DNA from: UBA2357 sp046295975
GTDB lineage: Bacteria > Pseudomonadota > Gammaproteobacteria > Burkholderiales > Rhodocyclaceae
Reading direction: 5' to 3'
DNA: 64,000 bases
NCBI GenBank assembly: GCA_046295975.1
Contig: JBKBMG010000020.1
Span: 1-64,000, forward strand
The notes beneath the pieces were generated by a model. It made no database searches. It was not told the origin of the DNA and was given only the letters and a program-made list of their open reading frames with translations. Position numbers and translations under genes: made by a program. Below, in pieces: positions 16,120-25,426 of this stretch. Each line of letters opens with the position of its first letter. Positions within the stretch are counted from its first letter, which is position 1.

Positions 16120-17364
16120 GTGACAAGCACGCTCGATGACGTGAAGGCCCGCGACGCGGCCGACCCCCTGGCCGCGTTTCGCGCGCGTTTTTCGATTCCC
16201 GCAGGGGTGATCTACCTCGACGGCAATTCCCTGGGGGCGCTGCCGGCGGCCACCGCCGCACGGGTGGCGGCGGCGGTTCAGGAAGAATGGGGGCAGGGGC
16301 TGATCCGCAGCTGGAACACCGCCGGCTGGGTAGACCTGCCCACCCGCGTCGGCGACAAGATCGGCCGCCTTATCGGCGCCCACCCGGGCGAAACCGTGGT
16401 TGCCGATTCCACCTCCGTGAATCTGTTCAAGGTTTTGTCGGCGGCGCTGGGGATGCGGCCGGGCCGGCGCAAAATCGTGTCGCAGCGCGACAACTTCCCC
16501 ACCGATTTGTACATTGCGCAAGGCCTGGCGGCGTTTCTGGGGCGCGACCACGAGGTGCGGCTGCTGCCGGACGACCCCGCTGCCGAGGCGATCGAGGCGG
16601 CGCTGGACGACGATGTGGCGGTGCTGATGCTCACCCATGTGAACTATCGCAGCGGCCGGATGCACGACATCGCCCGGCTGACCGCCGCCGCGCATCGCGC
16701 CGGGGCGCTGGTGGTGTGGGATCTGGCGCATTCGGCGGGGGCGGTGCCGGTGGACCTCAATGCCGCCGGCGGTGACTTTGCGGTTGGCTGTGGCTACAAG
16801 TATCTGAACGGCGGGCCGGGGGCGCCGGCCTTTGTGTGGGTGGCGGAGCGCCACCAGGCGGCCTTCGTGCAGCCCTTGTCCGGCTGGATGGGACATGCCG
16901 AGCCGTTTGCCTTCGTGCCGGAATACCGGCCGGCGCCGGGCGTGGCGCGCTACCTGTGCGGCACGCCGCCGGTGCTGGCGGCGAGCGCGCTGGAAGTGGG
17001 CGTGGATCTCCTGCTCGAGGCCGACGTCACGGCGCTGCGGGCCAAATCGGTGGCGCTGAGCGAGTTGTTCATCGAGCGCCTGGGGGGGCGCTGCCCGCAG
17101 CTCGCCCTGCTTTCGCCGCGCGTCGCGGCCGAGCGTGGCTCCCAGGTGAGCTTTGCGCACGCGCACGGCCACGCGCTGATGCAGGCCTTGATCAGCCGCG
17201 GCGTGATCGGGGATTTCCGCGCGCCGGACGTGGTGCGCTTCGGTTTCACCCCCTTGTACCTGAGTCATCTCGATGTCTGGAACGCCGTGGAGATCATTGC
17301 CGAGGTGCTGGAAAGTGGCGCCTGGCAACGGCCGGAGTTCCAGGTGCGTGCGGCGGTGACGTGA
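16120..17364 (+). CDS. kynU: Kynureninase (KynU)
   Basis: A PLP enzyme of 414 residues that cleaves kynurenine to anthranilate and alanine. The Schiff-base lysine is Lys227 in GCGYKYLNGGPGAP. Asp201 in VWDLAHSAGA contacts the pyridine nitrogen. The N-terminal IYLDGNSLGALP and the SWNTAGW loop are characteristic of the family. The start is GTG at 16120, 16 bases after kynB; the length agrees with known KynU. Anthranilate produced here would feed 2-aminobenzoate degradation, which is common in Azoarcus relatives but not encoded in this window. Confidence 0.93.
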   Translation: MTSTLDDVKARDAADPLAAFRARFSIPAGVIYLDGNSLGALPAATAARVAAAVQEEWGQGLIRSWNTAGWVDLPTRVGDKIGRLIGAHPGETVVADSTSVNLFKVLSAALGMRPGRRKIVSQRDNFPTDLYIAQGLAAFLGRDHEVRLLPDDPAAEAIEAALDDDVAVLMLTHVNYRSGRMHDIARLTAAAHRAGALVVWDLAHSAGAVPVDLNAAGGDFAVGCGYKYLNGGPGAPAFVWVAERHQAAFVQPLSGWMGHAEPFAFVPEYRPAPGVARYLCGTPPVLAASALEVGVDLLLEADVTALRAKSVALSELFIERLGGRCPQLALLSPRVAAERGSQVSFAHAHGHALMQALISRGVIGDFRAPDVVRFGFTPLYLSHLDVWNAVEIIAEVLESGAWQRPEFQVRAAVT

Positions 17365-17494
17365 ATTCGCGTTACGATGCGCAGCACGCCGCGCATGCTG
17401 GTGCCGCGTACCTCGGCGCCGCGCCGGATCGGGCGCCGCTGGCGCGCCCGCCGCTTGCTTTGTCCGCTCCAACCGCCACCCAGGGAGACACACG

Positions 17495-18658
17495 ATGAGA
17501 CAACACCTGCTTGCCGCCACGCTCGCCGCACTCGTTGCCGGGGGCGCGCATGCCGCCGATTCGATCAAGGTGGGGATGATGACCACCTTGTCCGGCCCGG
17601 GCGCCGGCCTCGGCATCGACATCCGCGACGGCTTCAACCTCGCACTCACGCACCTGGGCGGTTCGCTGGGCGGTCTGAGCACCGAGGTGGTGAGCGCCGA
17701 TGACGCCCAGAACCCCGACACCGCGCGGCAGATCGCCGAGCGTTTCATCCAGCGCGACAAGGTGGACGTGGCCACCGGCGTGGTGTTCTCCAACATCATG
17801 CTGGCGGTGGGGCCGAGCTTCTTCGGTTCGGAAACCTTCTACATCAGCGCCAACGCCGGCCCCAGCCAGTATGCGGGGGCGGAGTGCAACCCGTATTTCT
17901 TCAACGTCGCCTGGCAGAACGACAACCTGCACGAGGCCATGGGCAAGCACATGCAGGACCGCGGCATCAAGCGTGCGGTGCTGCTCGCCCCCAACTACCC
18001 GGCGGGCAAGGATGCGCTGGCCGGTGTCAAGCGCTTCTTCCAGGGCGAGGTCGCCGACGAGCTTTACACCAAGCTCGGCCAGCTCGATTACTCCGCCGAG
18101 ATCGCCCAGATCCGCGCCGCGCGCGCCGAGGCCTTGTACATCTTCCTGCCCGGCGGCATGGGCATCAACTTCATCAAGCAGTATGCGTCGGCCGGCATGA
18201 TGCAGCGCACGCCCCTGTTCGCACCGGGCTTTTCCGGCGACGAGGACGTGGTGAATGCGGTGGGCCCGGCGATGGAAGGGGTGTTCAACACCACCCACTG
18301 GTATCGCGAAATGGACAACGAGCTCAACCAGCGCTTCGTTGCCGATTTCCAGCAGGCGCATGGCCGCCTGCCGACGCTGTATGCGTCCCAGGGCTACGAC
18401 GCGGCCATGCTCATCGACGCCGCGGTGAAGGCGGTGGGCGGCAACATCGAGGACAAGAACGCCTTCCGCGAGGCCTTGAAGACGGTGCAGGCGCCCACCG
18501 TGCGCGGCGCCTACCGCTTCGGCGCCAACCATTACCCGATCCAGAACTACTATCTGCGCCAGGTGGTGAAACAGGCCGACGGCAGCGTGCGCAACCAGTT
18601 CGTGTCGGTGGTCATGGAAGATCACGCCGACGCCTACGCCGCCGACTGCAAGATGTAA
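17495..18658 (+). CDS. Branched-chain-type ABC transporter substrate-binding protein
   Basis: A 387-residue periplasmic protein with a signal peptide (about residues 1-21, ending GGAHA). It has the type-I periplasmic fold of the LivJ/LivK family: IKVGMMTTLSGPGAGLG at the start, then QNPDTARQIAERFIQRDKVD, and APGFSGDEDVV later. It opens a five-gene transporter set (this gene, two permeases, two ATPases), although a gap of 313 bases separates it from the first permease. Its place behind kynBU suggests it binds tryptophan, kynurenine or a related aromatic amino acid. That is inference; the family also carries aromatic acids, urea and amides. An AGGGAGAC ribosome site precedes the ATG. Confidence 0.85.
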   Translation: MRQHLLAATLAALVAGGAHAADSIKVGMMTTLSGPGAGLGIDIRDGFNLALTHLGGSLGGLSTEVVSADDAQNPDTARQIAERFIQRDKVDVATGVVFSNIMLAVGPSFFGSETFYISANAGPSQYAGAECNPYFFNVAWQNDNLHEAMGKHMQDRGIKRAVLLAPNYPAGKDALAGVKRFFQGEVADELYTKLGQLDYSAEIAQIRAARAEALYIFLPGGMGINFIKQYASAGMMQRTPLFAPGFSGDEDVVNAVGPAMEGVFNTTHWYREMDNELNQRFVADFQQAHGRLPTLYASQGYDAAMLIDAAVKAVGGNIEDKNAFREALKTVQAPTVRGAYRFGANHYPIQNYYLRQVVKQADGSVRNQFVSVVMEDHADAYAADCKM

Positions 18659-18971
18659 GCAGCCGGCGCGCGACCGCTGCGCCGCCCGATGTCGTGGGGT
18701 GGCGCAGCGGGGCGATGCGATGTAGCGGGGCGGCTTGGCGGGGGCGGTGTGCCCCCGGCCTGCGCCGACCGCGCGCGGTTGTGCCGATCGTCGCGACGGG
18801 GCGCGTGCCCGGTGAGTGCCCCGGGCGGCCGCCCGCGATGTCCGCCGAGGCTGGAGGTCATCATTGCCTCCGGTGCGGGCATGCAGCACGCGCCGCACAC
18901 GTAGAGCACGCAGAACGCGCCCAACGCGCCCAACGCGCCGAATCCTTCAAACCCTCCGACCCCACCCGACG
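18659..18971. other. Gap inside the transporter operon, with nonamer repeat
   Basis: 313 bases without a gene between the binding protein and the first permease. It contains several GC-rich partial inverted repeats and, at 18914-18940, three tandem copies of the nonamer AACGCGCCN, preceded by degenerate copies. A hairpin here could lower expression of the permeases relative to the abundant binding protein, as is common in such operons, but no clear terminator was found. Confidence 0.55.
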
Positions 18972-19892
18972 ATGATTTACCTGATCGCCGAGCAGATGCT
19001 CAACGGCCTGCAGTACGGGCTGATGCTGTTCCTCCTCGCTGCCGGGCTTACGCTGGTGTTCGGCATCATGGACTTGATCAATCTCGCCCATGGTTCGCTG
19101 TACATGATCGGCGCCTTCGTCGCGGCCGCGCTGTACCAGGCCATAGGCAGCTTTCTGCCGGCGTTGTTGCTGGCCATCGTGATCACTGCGCTGATCGGCC
19201 TGATCCTGGAGCGGGTGCTGTATCACAAGCTCCAGCGCATGAGCCATTTGTCGCAGGTGTTGGCGACCTTCGCGCTGATCCTGATCGCCAATGAGACCAT
19301 CAAGATCCTGTTCGGCGCCCAGCCGCTGATGATCGGCATGCCGGCCAGCCTCTCGGGGGCGGTCGAGCTGGTGCCGGACGAACTGTATTACCCCGCCTAT
19401 CGCCTGGTGATCATCGCCGTTGGCCTGGCGGTGGCGCTCGGGCTGTATCTGCTGGTGAACCGCACCAGGCTGGGCATGTGGATGCGCGCCGGTGCCTCCA
19501 ATCCGGAGATGGCGGCGGTGATGGGGGTGCGCATCCGCCCGATGTTTACCTTCGTGTTCGTGCTCGGCGCCGCCTTGTGCGCGCTCGCCGGCGCCTTGCT
19601 CGGACCGCTGCTGGCGGTGTCCATCGGCATGGGCGAGACGATTCTCATCCCCGCCTTCGAGGTCATCGTGATCGGCGGCATCGGCTCCATGCGCGGGGCC
19701 TTGGTGGGCGCGCTGCTGGTGGGGATGATAGACACCGTCGGCAAGCTGTTGCTGACCCTGGGGCTGCGCCTGGTGGCCGACCCGGCCACCGCCTCCACCC
19801 TGGGGCCGACGCTGGCCTCCATGCTGGTCAGCCTGTTGATGGTGGCCGTTCTGTACTTCAGGCCCACCGGCCTGTTCCCTGCGCGAGGCTGA
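18972..19892 (+). CDS. ABC transporter permease, LivH type
   Basis: A 306-residue inner-membrane protein with about eight hydrophobic helices. It matches LivH-type permeases: LNGLQYGLMLFLLAAGLTL at the start, GIMDLINLAHGSLYM next, and the cytoplasmic coupling region RLGMWMRAGASNPEMAAVMG (about 171-190), which contacts the ATPases. It ends in FRPTGLFPARG, typical for the family. The start is the ATG at 18972; a longer frame upstream is low-complexity sequence. The next permease starts two bases after its stop, so the two are coupled. Confidence 0.9.
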   Translation: MIYLIAEQMLNGLQYGLMLFLLAAGLTLVFGIMDLINLAHGSLYMIGAFVAAALYQAIGSFLPALLLAIVITALIGLILERVLYHKLQRMSHLSQVLATFALILIANETIKILFGAQPLMIGMPASLSGAVELVPDELYYPAYRLVIIAVGLAVALGLYLLVNRTRLGMWMRAGASNPEMAAVMGVRIRPMFTFVFVLGAALCALAGALLGPLLAVSIGMGETILIPAFEVIVIGGIGSMRGALVGALLVGMIDTVGKLLLTLGLRLVADPATASTLGPTLASMLVSLLMVAVLYFRPTGLFPARG

Positions 19893-19894
19893 TC

Positions 19895-20922
19895 ATGACC
19901 GGACTGTCCTTCGCGGCCGCCCACCCCACCCGTAGCCCGCTCACCGAGGGCTTGCCCGGGCCGTGGACGGCGATCGGCGTGGCCGTTTTGCTGGCGCTTT
20001 ATCCGCTGGTCGTGAGCGCGCTGGGCGAGCCGTTTTATCTCACCCTGGGGGCGCGCGTGCTGGTGTTCGCACTTGCGGCCAGTGCGCTCAATCTGGCGCT
20101 GGGCTATGGCGGCATGATCAGCCTGGGGCATGCCGCGTTTCTCGGGGTGGGCGGCTACACCGTGGCGGTGCTGGCCCAGGCCGGGCATCTGGCGGCGTGG
20201 TTGAGCTTTCCGCTGGCGGTGCTGCTCGCGGCGGCAGTGGCGTTCTTGATCGGGGTGGTGAGCCTGCGCACCCGCGGCGTGTACTTCATCATGATCACGC
20301 TCGCCTTCGCCCAGGTGTTCTACTACCTGGCGATATCGCTGCCGCAACTTGGGGGTGACGACGGCTTGCAGATGCGCACGCGCTCCGAGGTGCCCGGCAT
20401 GTCGCTGGCCGATCCGCTGGCGTTCTACTTCTTCGTGCTGATGGTGGCAATGCTCGCCTTCGTGTTGCTGTACCGCCTGGTGGCGTCGCGCTTCGGCCGG
20501 GCGCTGGTGGCGATCCGCGAGAACGAACGACGCATGGCGGCGATCGGCTACCCGGTGTATCGCCTGAAGCTGATGGCTTTCACCCTGTCGGGCGGGCTGT
20601 GCGGACTGGCCGGGGCGCTGCTGGCCAACGCCAACATGAGCGTGACGCCGCACATGCTGACCTGGCACCAGTCGGGCCTGTTGATCGTGATGGTGATTCT
20701 CGGCGGGTCCGGCTACTTCTGGGGCGGGCTCACCGGGGCGGTGGTGTTCCTGCTGCTGGAGGAAACCATTGCCGACCACACCGAGCACTGGAACCTGGTG
20801 CTCGGCGTCTTGCTGCTGTTCATCGTGCTCGCCGCCCCCAACGGGGTGATGAGCCTGCGCGGCCGCTTTGCCCGCCTGCGTCCGCGGGCCGCGGCCGAGG
20901 TCGCCGATCGGGAGGGCGCACG

Positions 20923-20926
<4 letters not shown>
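19895..20926 (+). CDS. ABC transporter permease, LivM type
   Basis: A 343-residue permease of the LivM family with eight to ten helices. ALNLALGYGGMISLGHAAF (near 62-80), GVVSLRTRGVYFIMITLAFAQ (near 113-133) and the coupling loop SRFGRALVAIRENERRMAAIGY (near 193-214) are the usual family markers. The C-terminal tail is Arg/Ala-rich and cytoplasmic. It pairs with the LivH-type permease to form the membrane channel. Its stop overlaps the start of the first ATPase gene (ATGA). Confidence 0.9.
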
Positions 20927-21813
<887 letters not shown>

Positions 21814-21892
21814 GCGAGGCCGCATGGCCGGGTGAAGGCGGCGCGCCCGCCTTCCTGGCGAGGGGGGCGCACGGCGACCGGAGGGGCGTCCA

Positions 21893-22603
21893 GTGAGCGC
21901 CTTGCTCAGCATCGAAGGCCTGGAAACCGGCTACGGCCAGAGCCGGGTGTTGTCCGGCATCGATTTCGCCATTGCGCCGGGCGAGGTGGCGACCCTGCTG
22001 GGCCGCAACGGCATGGGCAAGACCACCACGCTGCGTGCGGTGTTCGGCCAGTTGCCGGCATGGTCGGGCGAGATCCGCTTTCTGGGCGAACGCATAGACG
22101 GGCGACCGACCGAGCAGATTGCGCGCATGGGGCTGGCGCTGGTGCCGGAAGGGCGGCAGATCTTCCCCAATCTGTCGGTGGCGGAAAACCTCGTCGCCTT
22201 CGCCGCGAATCGCAGTGGCAACGCCGTGCCGTGGGACCTGGCGCGGGTGTACGCGCTGTTTCCACGGCTGCGCGAGCGCGCCCGCAACATGGGCAACCAG
22301 TTGTCCGGCGGCGAGCAGCAGATGCTGGCGATCGGCCGGGCCTTGATGACCAACCCGCACCTGCTGGTGCTGGACGAGGCCACCGAGGGCTTGTCGCCGC
22401 TGATCCGCCGCGAGATCTGGCAGGTACTGGCGCAGATCAAGCAGGCCGGGCAGGCGATTCTGGTGATCGACAAATACCTGGCCGAACTCACCCGGGTGGC
22501 CGACCGCCACACCTTCATCGAGAAAGGCCGCAGCGTGTGGTCGGGCGACGCCGCCGCGTTGGCCGGCAACGCCACGCTGTGGGAACGCTACATGGGAGTT
22601 TGA
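21893..22603 (+). CDS. ABC transporter ATPase, LivF type
   Basis: A 236-residue ATPase of the LivF family. Walker A GRNGMGKTT (about 35-43), the LivF-type segment GLALVPEGRQIFPNLSVAENL, signature LSGGEQQMLAIGRALM, and Walker B LLVLDEATEGLSP are all present. The start is a GTG at 21893 with GGAGGGG upstream, 80 bases after the LivG-type gene. The alpha/beta hydrolase gene starts two bases after its stop, so transport and hydrolase functions are coupled. Confidence 0.92.
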   Translation: MSALLSIEGLETGYGQSRVLSGIDFAIAPGEVATLLGRNGMGKTTTLRAVFGQLPAWSGEIRFLGERIDGRPTEQIARMGLALVPEGRQIFPNLSVAENLVAFAANRSGNAVPWDLARVYALFPRLRERARNMGNQLSGGEQQMLAIGRALMTNPHLLVLDEATEGLSPLIRREIWQVLAQIKQAGQAILVIDKYLAELTRVADRHTFIEKGRSVWSGDAAALAGNATLWERYMGV

Positions 22604-22604
22604 G

Positions 22605-23522
22605 ATGACCGTGATCGAGATCGACGCGCAGCAGGAGGCGGCGTGGGCCGCGGAATGGTCGTCGCGCGCCGACATTGCGTTGCAGTACGACGTGCGCGCG
22701 CGGGTGCCGGCGTTCGACCAGGTGATGGCCGGCTGGGGCGAGCGTGGCGCGGCAACGCGGGCGACCTGGGCCGATGCCGGTGCCTGGCTGGACCTGCGCT
22801 ATGGCGCTTCGGCCGACGAGACCCTGGATCTGTTCCTGCCGCCGCCCGGTGACGGCGCGCCGCCGTTGCTGGTGTTTCTGCACGGCGGTTTCTGGCGCCG
22901 TCTGCACAAGAACGACTTCGCCTGGATCGCGCCACCCTACGTCGCCCGCGGTGTCGCGGTGGCGGTCGTCAATTTCGGGCTGGCGCCCGCCACGCGGCTG
23001 GAGGAAATCGTCGAGCAGACGCGCCGCAGCCTGGCCTGGCTGCATCAGGAGCGGGCGCGGTTTGGCTACGACGCCGGGCGCATGGTGGTGTCCGGCCATT
23101 CGGCGGGCGGCCACCTGGCGTGCATGGCGCTGGCGACGGACTGGCCGCAGTGGCGCGCGGATCTGCCCGCCGGTCTGCTCGCCGGCGGCATCGCCCTCAG
23201 CCCGCTGGCCGATCTCGCACCGCTGGCGCAGGTGCCGGTGCTGGATGCCGTGGTGAACTTCACCCCCGAGCGCATCCGCCTGCTGAGCCCGGTGCGCCAC
23301 GCCCCGGCCAGCGCGGCGCCGCTGCTGGGCGCGGTGGGGGGCGAGGAGAGCGAGGAGTTCATCCGCCAGCTCGACCTGCTGGCGCGCACCTGGCCGCAGG
23401 TCTGGCGCGGCCAGGTGGCGATGCCGGGCCACGACCACCTGAGTCTGTGCGAGGCCTTCGCCGACCCCGCCTCGGCGCTGTTTTCGACAGCACTGTCGTT
23501 GATTGAGGACGTGCGTTCCTAG
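22605..23522 (+). CDS. Alpha/beta hydrolase, arylformamidase-like
   Basis: A 305-residue alpha/beta hydrolase. The oxyanion motif HGGFW is at 93-97 and the nucleophile Ser166 is in GHSAGGH. The likely catalytic His lies in PGHDHLS near the C terminus. The HGG(F/Y)W plus GHSAG(G/A)H combination is that of the eukaryotic-type kynurenine formamidase and related esterases. It is joined to the transporter genes (start two bases after livF) and thus to kynBU upstream. It may therefore hydrolyse N-formylkynurenine or another amide or ester taken up by the transporter. If so, the operon has two unrelated formamidases. The exact substrate is not shown by the sequence. Confidence 0.82.
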   Translation: MTVIEIDAQQEAAWAAEWSSRADIALQYDVRARVPAFDQVMAGWGERGAATRATWADAGAWLDLRYGASADETLDLFLPPPGDGAPPLLVFLHGGFWRRLHKNDFAWIAPPYVARGVAVAVVNFGLAPATRLEEIVEQTRRSLAWLHQERARFGYDAGRMVVSGHSAGGHLACMALATDWPQWRADLPAGLLAGGIALSPLADLAPLAQVPVLDAVVNFTPERIRLLSPVRHAPASAAPLLGAVGGEESEEFIRQLDLLARTWPQVWRGQVAMPGHDHLSLCEAFADPASALFSTALSLIEDVRS

Positions 23523-23539
23523 CAGTCTGTCGGACTTGA
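23520..23539 (+). repeat. Stop-codon repeat TAGCAGTCTGTCG (copy 1)
   Basis: A 20-base motif beginning TAGCAGTCTGTCGGACTTGA. It supplies the stop codon of the hydrolase gene. A copy with one change (T for G at the fourteenth base) does the same for the folC-like gene at 61440. AGTC and GACT inside it can form a small hairpin. Confidence 0.7.
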
Positions 23540-23806
23540 GGTTGATCTGCTGCGCCAGTGGGAGAAGCGGGCCGGCCTGCGCGGGGGCGCGCGAGCTCAT
23601 CCGGCTGTCCGATTGTCGCGCCGCAACAACCGCTGGGCGGCGTGCTGGGGTGGCTTGAAACATTTCGTGCCAAATTGCTCACGATTTCGTTACGAAAAGG
23701 CCGCCCCGGTCGCGCGACGTGCAGAAAATGGCGTCATCCGAAATATGCGCGGAATCGGTTTGCGGGTATATTCACGCCTCGAATCGGCTCGGCGGGACCC
23801 CCAGTG

Positions 23807-24967
23807 ATGAATACGACTGTTTCCAGTCTGCAGGCGCGGCGAGTCGCCCTCGCTGGATCGCTCACGCGCCGCGCCGTCGTCGGGCTGCTGTTGCTGGGCT
23901 CGCTCACCGCCACCTTGCTGGTGGCGTCGGTCATGCTGCTTCACAGCGGGCTGTCCGGCCTGTTGTCCGATCCTTCCCTGCATGCCTTCTTCGCCTTTGC
24001 CGTGGGCGCGCTGTCCGGCTATGTCGGCGTGAAATGCCTGTCGTGGCTGGCGATTCCCGACGGGCTCCCCGAAGGGGTGTGTGTGCCGCGTGGCGCGGCG
24101 CGCTCCCTGCATCGCAAGATCCGCCGCATGAGCAAGCGCTTCGGCGGCATCCGCGTGGATGCGGTCTGGGTCACCGGCGACATGAACGCCGCCGTGCTGC
24201 AGCGTCCGCGCTGGGGCTTGGTCGGCCGCATGGAAACCCATTTGCTGATCGGCCTGCCGCTCACCCACAGTGTCTCGCCGCTGCAGCTGTCGGCCATTCT
24301 GGCCCACGAGTTCGCCCACCTTGCCACCCAGCGCAACGGCAGCGCCGCCTGGGCGCGGCATTTCCGCAGCTGGTGGTTCCGCGTGGTGGACCGCTTCGTG
24401 CGCGATGTGCCGTGCTGCGCCGGCTGGATCGATCACCTGACCGAATACGATGTGGTGCGCGGCGTGGAGTTGTCGCGGCTGGAAGAGTTCGAGGCCGACG
24501 AGATCGCCGCACGGCTGGTCGGCGCCGACCTGGTGGGCGAGGCGCTGATCGAGGTCGCGCTCAAGGAGCGCTTCCTGTTCGAAGACTACTGGTGCAAGGT
24601 GCTGGAGCAGAGCAGCAAGCGTGCGCGACCGCGATTCCGGCCCTATCGTGAAATGGGGCATGGCATGGTCGCGGGTTTCCGCCGACCCGCCGCCGACAGC
24701 GAGTCGCTGCGCGAGCTTTGCGAAACCCACGTGGCTGGACCGACCGCGCTCCATCCCTCGCTGATCGAACGACTCGGCGCGCTCGGCACCTCGCCGGCGG
24801 CGTCCCGGGAAGAAGACACCGACCAGAGCGCGGCCAGCCGCCACTTGTCGCCCTTGCTGTCCACGCTGTCGTGGGTTTTCGATCGTCAATGGTGGGTCAC
24901 CGCCCGCAGTTCCTGGCGACGCACCCACAGGCGCGCCCGGCGCCATTCTCCGCTGGACAAAGGCTGA
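23807..24967 (+). CDS. Membrane-bound M48-type metallopeptidase
   Basis: A 386-residue protein with two hydrophobic helices (about 23-45 and 57-80) and then a zinc peptidase domain. The zinc motif HEFAH is at 167-171, and the third ligand with downstream Asp (E-x3-D) lies in EEFEAD at 226-231, as in M48 (HtpX/Ste24-like) peptidases. The C terminus is Arg-rich. Such enzymes degrade misfolded membrane proteins or process exported proteins. This one does not have the HtpX layout closely and stands alone, so the specific role is open. I chose the ATG at 23807, just ahead of the first helix; upstream frame extension has no family support. Confidence 0.82.
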   Translation: MNTTVSSLQARRVALAGSLTRRAVVGLLLLGSLTATLLVASVMLLHSGLSGLLSDPSLHAFFAFAVGALSGYVGVKCLSWLAIPDGLPEGVCVPRGAARSLHRKIRRMSKRFGGIRVDAVWVTGDMNAAVLQRPRWGLVGRMETHLLIGLPLTHSVSPLQLSAILAHEFAHLATQRNGSAAWARHFRSWWFRVVDRFVRDVPCCAGWIDHLTEYDVVRGVELSRLEEFEADEIAARLVGADLVGEALIEVALKERFLFEDYWCKVLEQSSKRARPRFRPYREMGHGMVAGFRRPAADSESLRELCETHVAGPTALHPSLIERLGALGTSPAASREEDTDQSAASRHLSPLLSTLSWVFDRQWWVTARSSWRRTHRRARRHSPLDKG

Positions 24968-24999
24968 CGCCGGCGCGCTGGCGGCCTGGCCTGTCAGAA

Positions 25000-25067
25000 G
25001 CAAACCGCAGCAACATCCCACGGTTCGCCGTGAGCAAACCGCAGCATCACCCCACCGTTCTCCCTGA
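25000..25067. repeat. Tandem 34-base direct repeat, two copies
   Basis: Copies at 25000-25033 and 25034-25067 both begin GCAAACCGCAGCA and differ at about five positions. There are only two units and no spacer, so this is not a CRISPR. Confidence 0.75.
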
Positions 25068-25210
25068 GAGCTTGTGAAGAAATCGTCGCGAGCAGGGCCG
25101 AGTGCAAGGCGCGAGCGAGCGAACGACGAGACATATCAGATAGATAGGCGAGGAGTGAGCGAGTGAGTAACGCAGCAATCGGTTCGCGCAGCAGATTTAT
25201 TCACAGGCTC
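25068..25210. repeat. 143-base element with imperfect inverted ends
   Basis: GAGCTTGTGAAGAAATC at the left end pairs, with two mismatches, with GATTTATTCACAGGCTC at the right end. The interior can also partly self-pair (GTCGCGAG with TTCGCGCAGC). It carries no ORF. Size and ends resemble a miniature mobile or REP-like element; no target duplication was established. Confidence 0.6.
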
Positions 25211-25253
25211 TGAGCAGACGCCAGCGACAAGTGCTCCGCTCGCCCTGAGCGGC

Positions 25254-25363
25254 AGGCCCCGCCGCGGCGCGGTAGAGCAGACGCAGGAAACGGGTACTCC
25301 GCTCGCCCTGAGCTTGTCGAAGGGCGTCTTCGGCAGTGCCCGGGAGGCGGGCTTCGACAGGCC
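25254..25363 (-). repeat. Inverted repeat flanking the cobalamin genes, left copy
   Basis: This roughly 110-base stretch, read in reverse complement, recurs at 29988-30089 with short indels. Shared blocks include AGACGCAGGAAACGGGTACT and CTCGCCCTGAGC. It contains one of the short interspersed palindromes. The two copies lie just outside the btuF-cobC-cbiB-cobQ block in opposite orientation. Confidence 0.8.
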
Positions 25364-25426
25364 CGTCCTGAGCAGCGCCGAAGGGCTCAGCCCGAACGGA
25401 AGTGGAGTGCCTCGAGGCTGGTAGCG

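Larger units (their letters stand above)
24968..25426. other. Repeat-rich intergenic region, no gene
   Basis: 459 bases between the convergent peptidase and vitamin B12-binding protein genes. From left to right it holds two tandem 34-base repeats, a 143-base element with inverted ends, and one arm of the inverted repeat that flanks the cobalamin genes, followed by a further partial palindrome up to about 25400. No ORF or RNA was recognised. Confidence 0.7.

Noticed and set aside
24968..25426. CRISPR array
   Set aside because: Only two adjacent 34-base repeats without spacers; the rest are unrelated palindromes.
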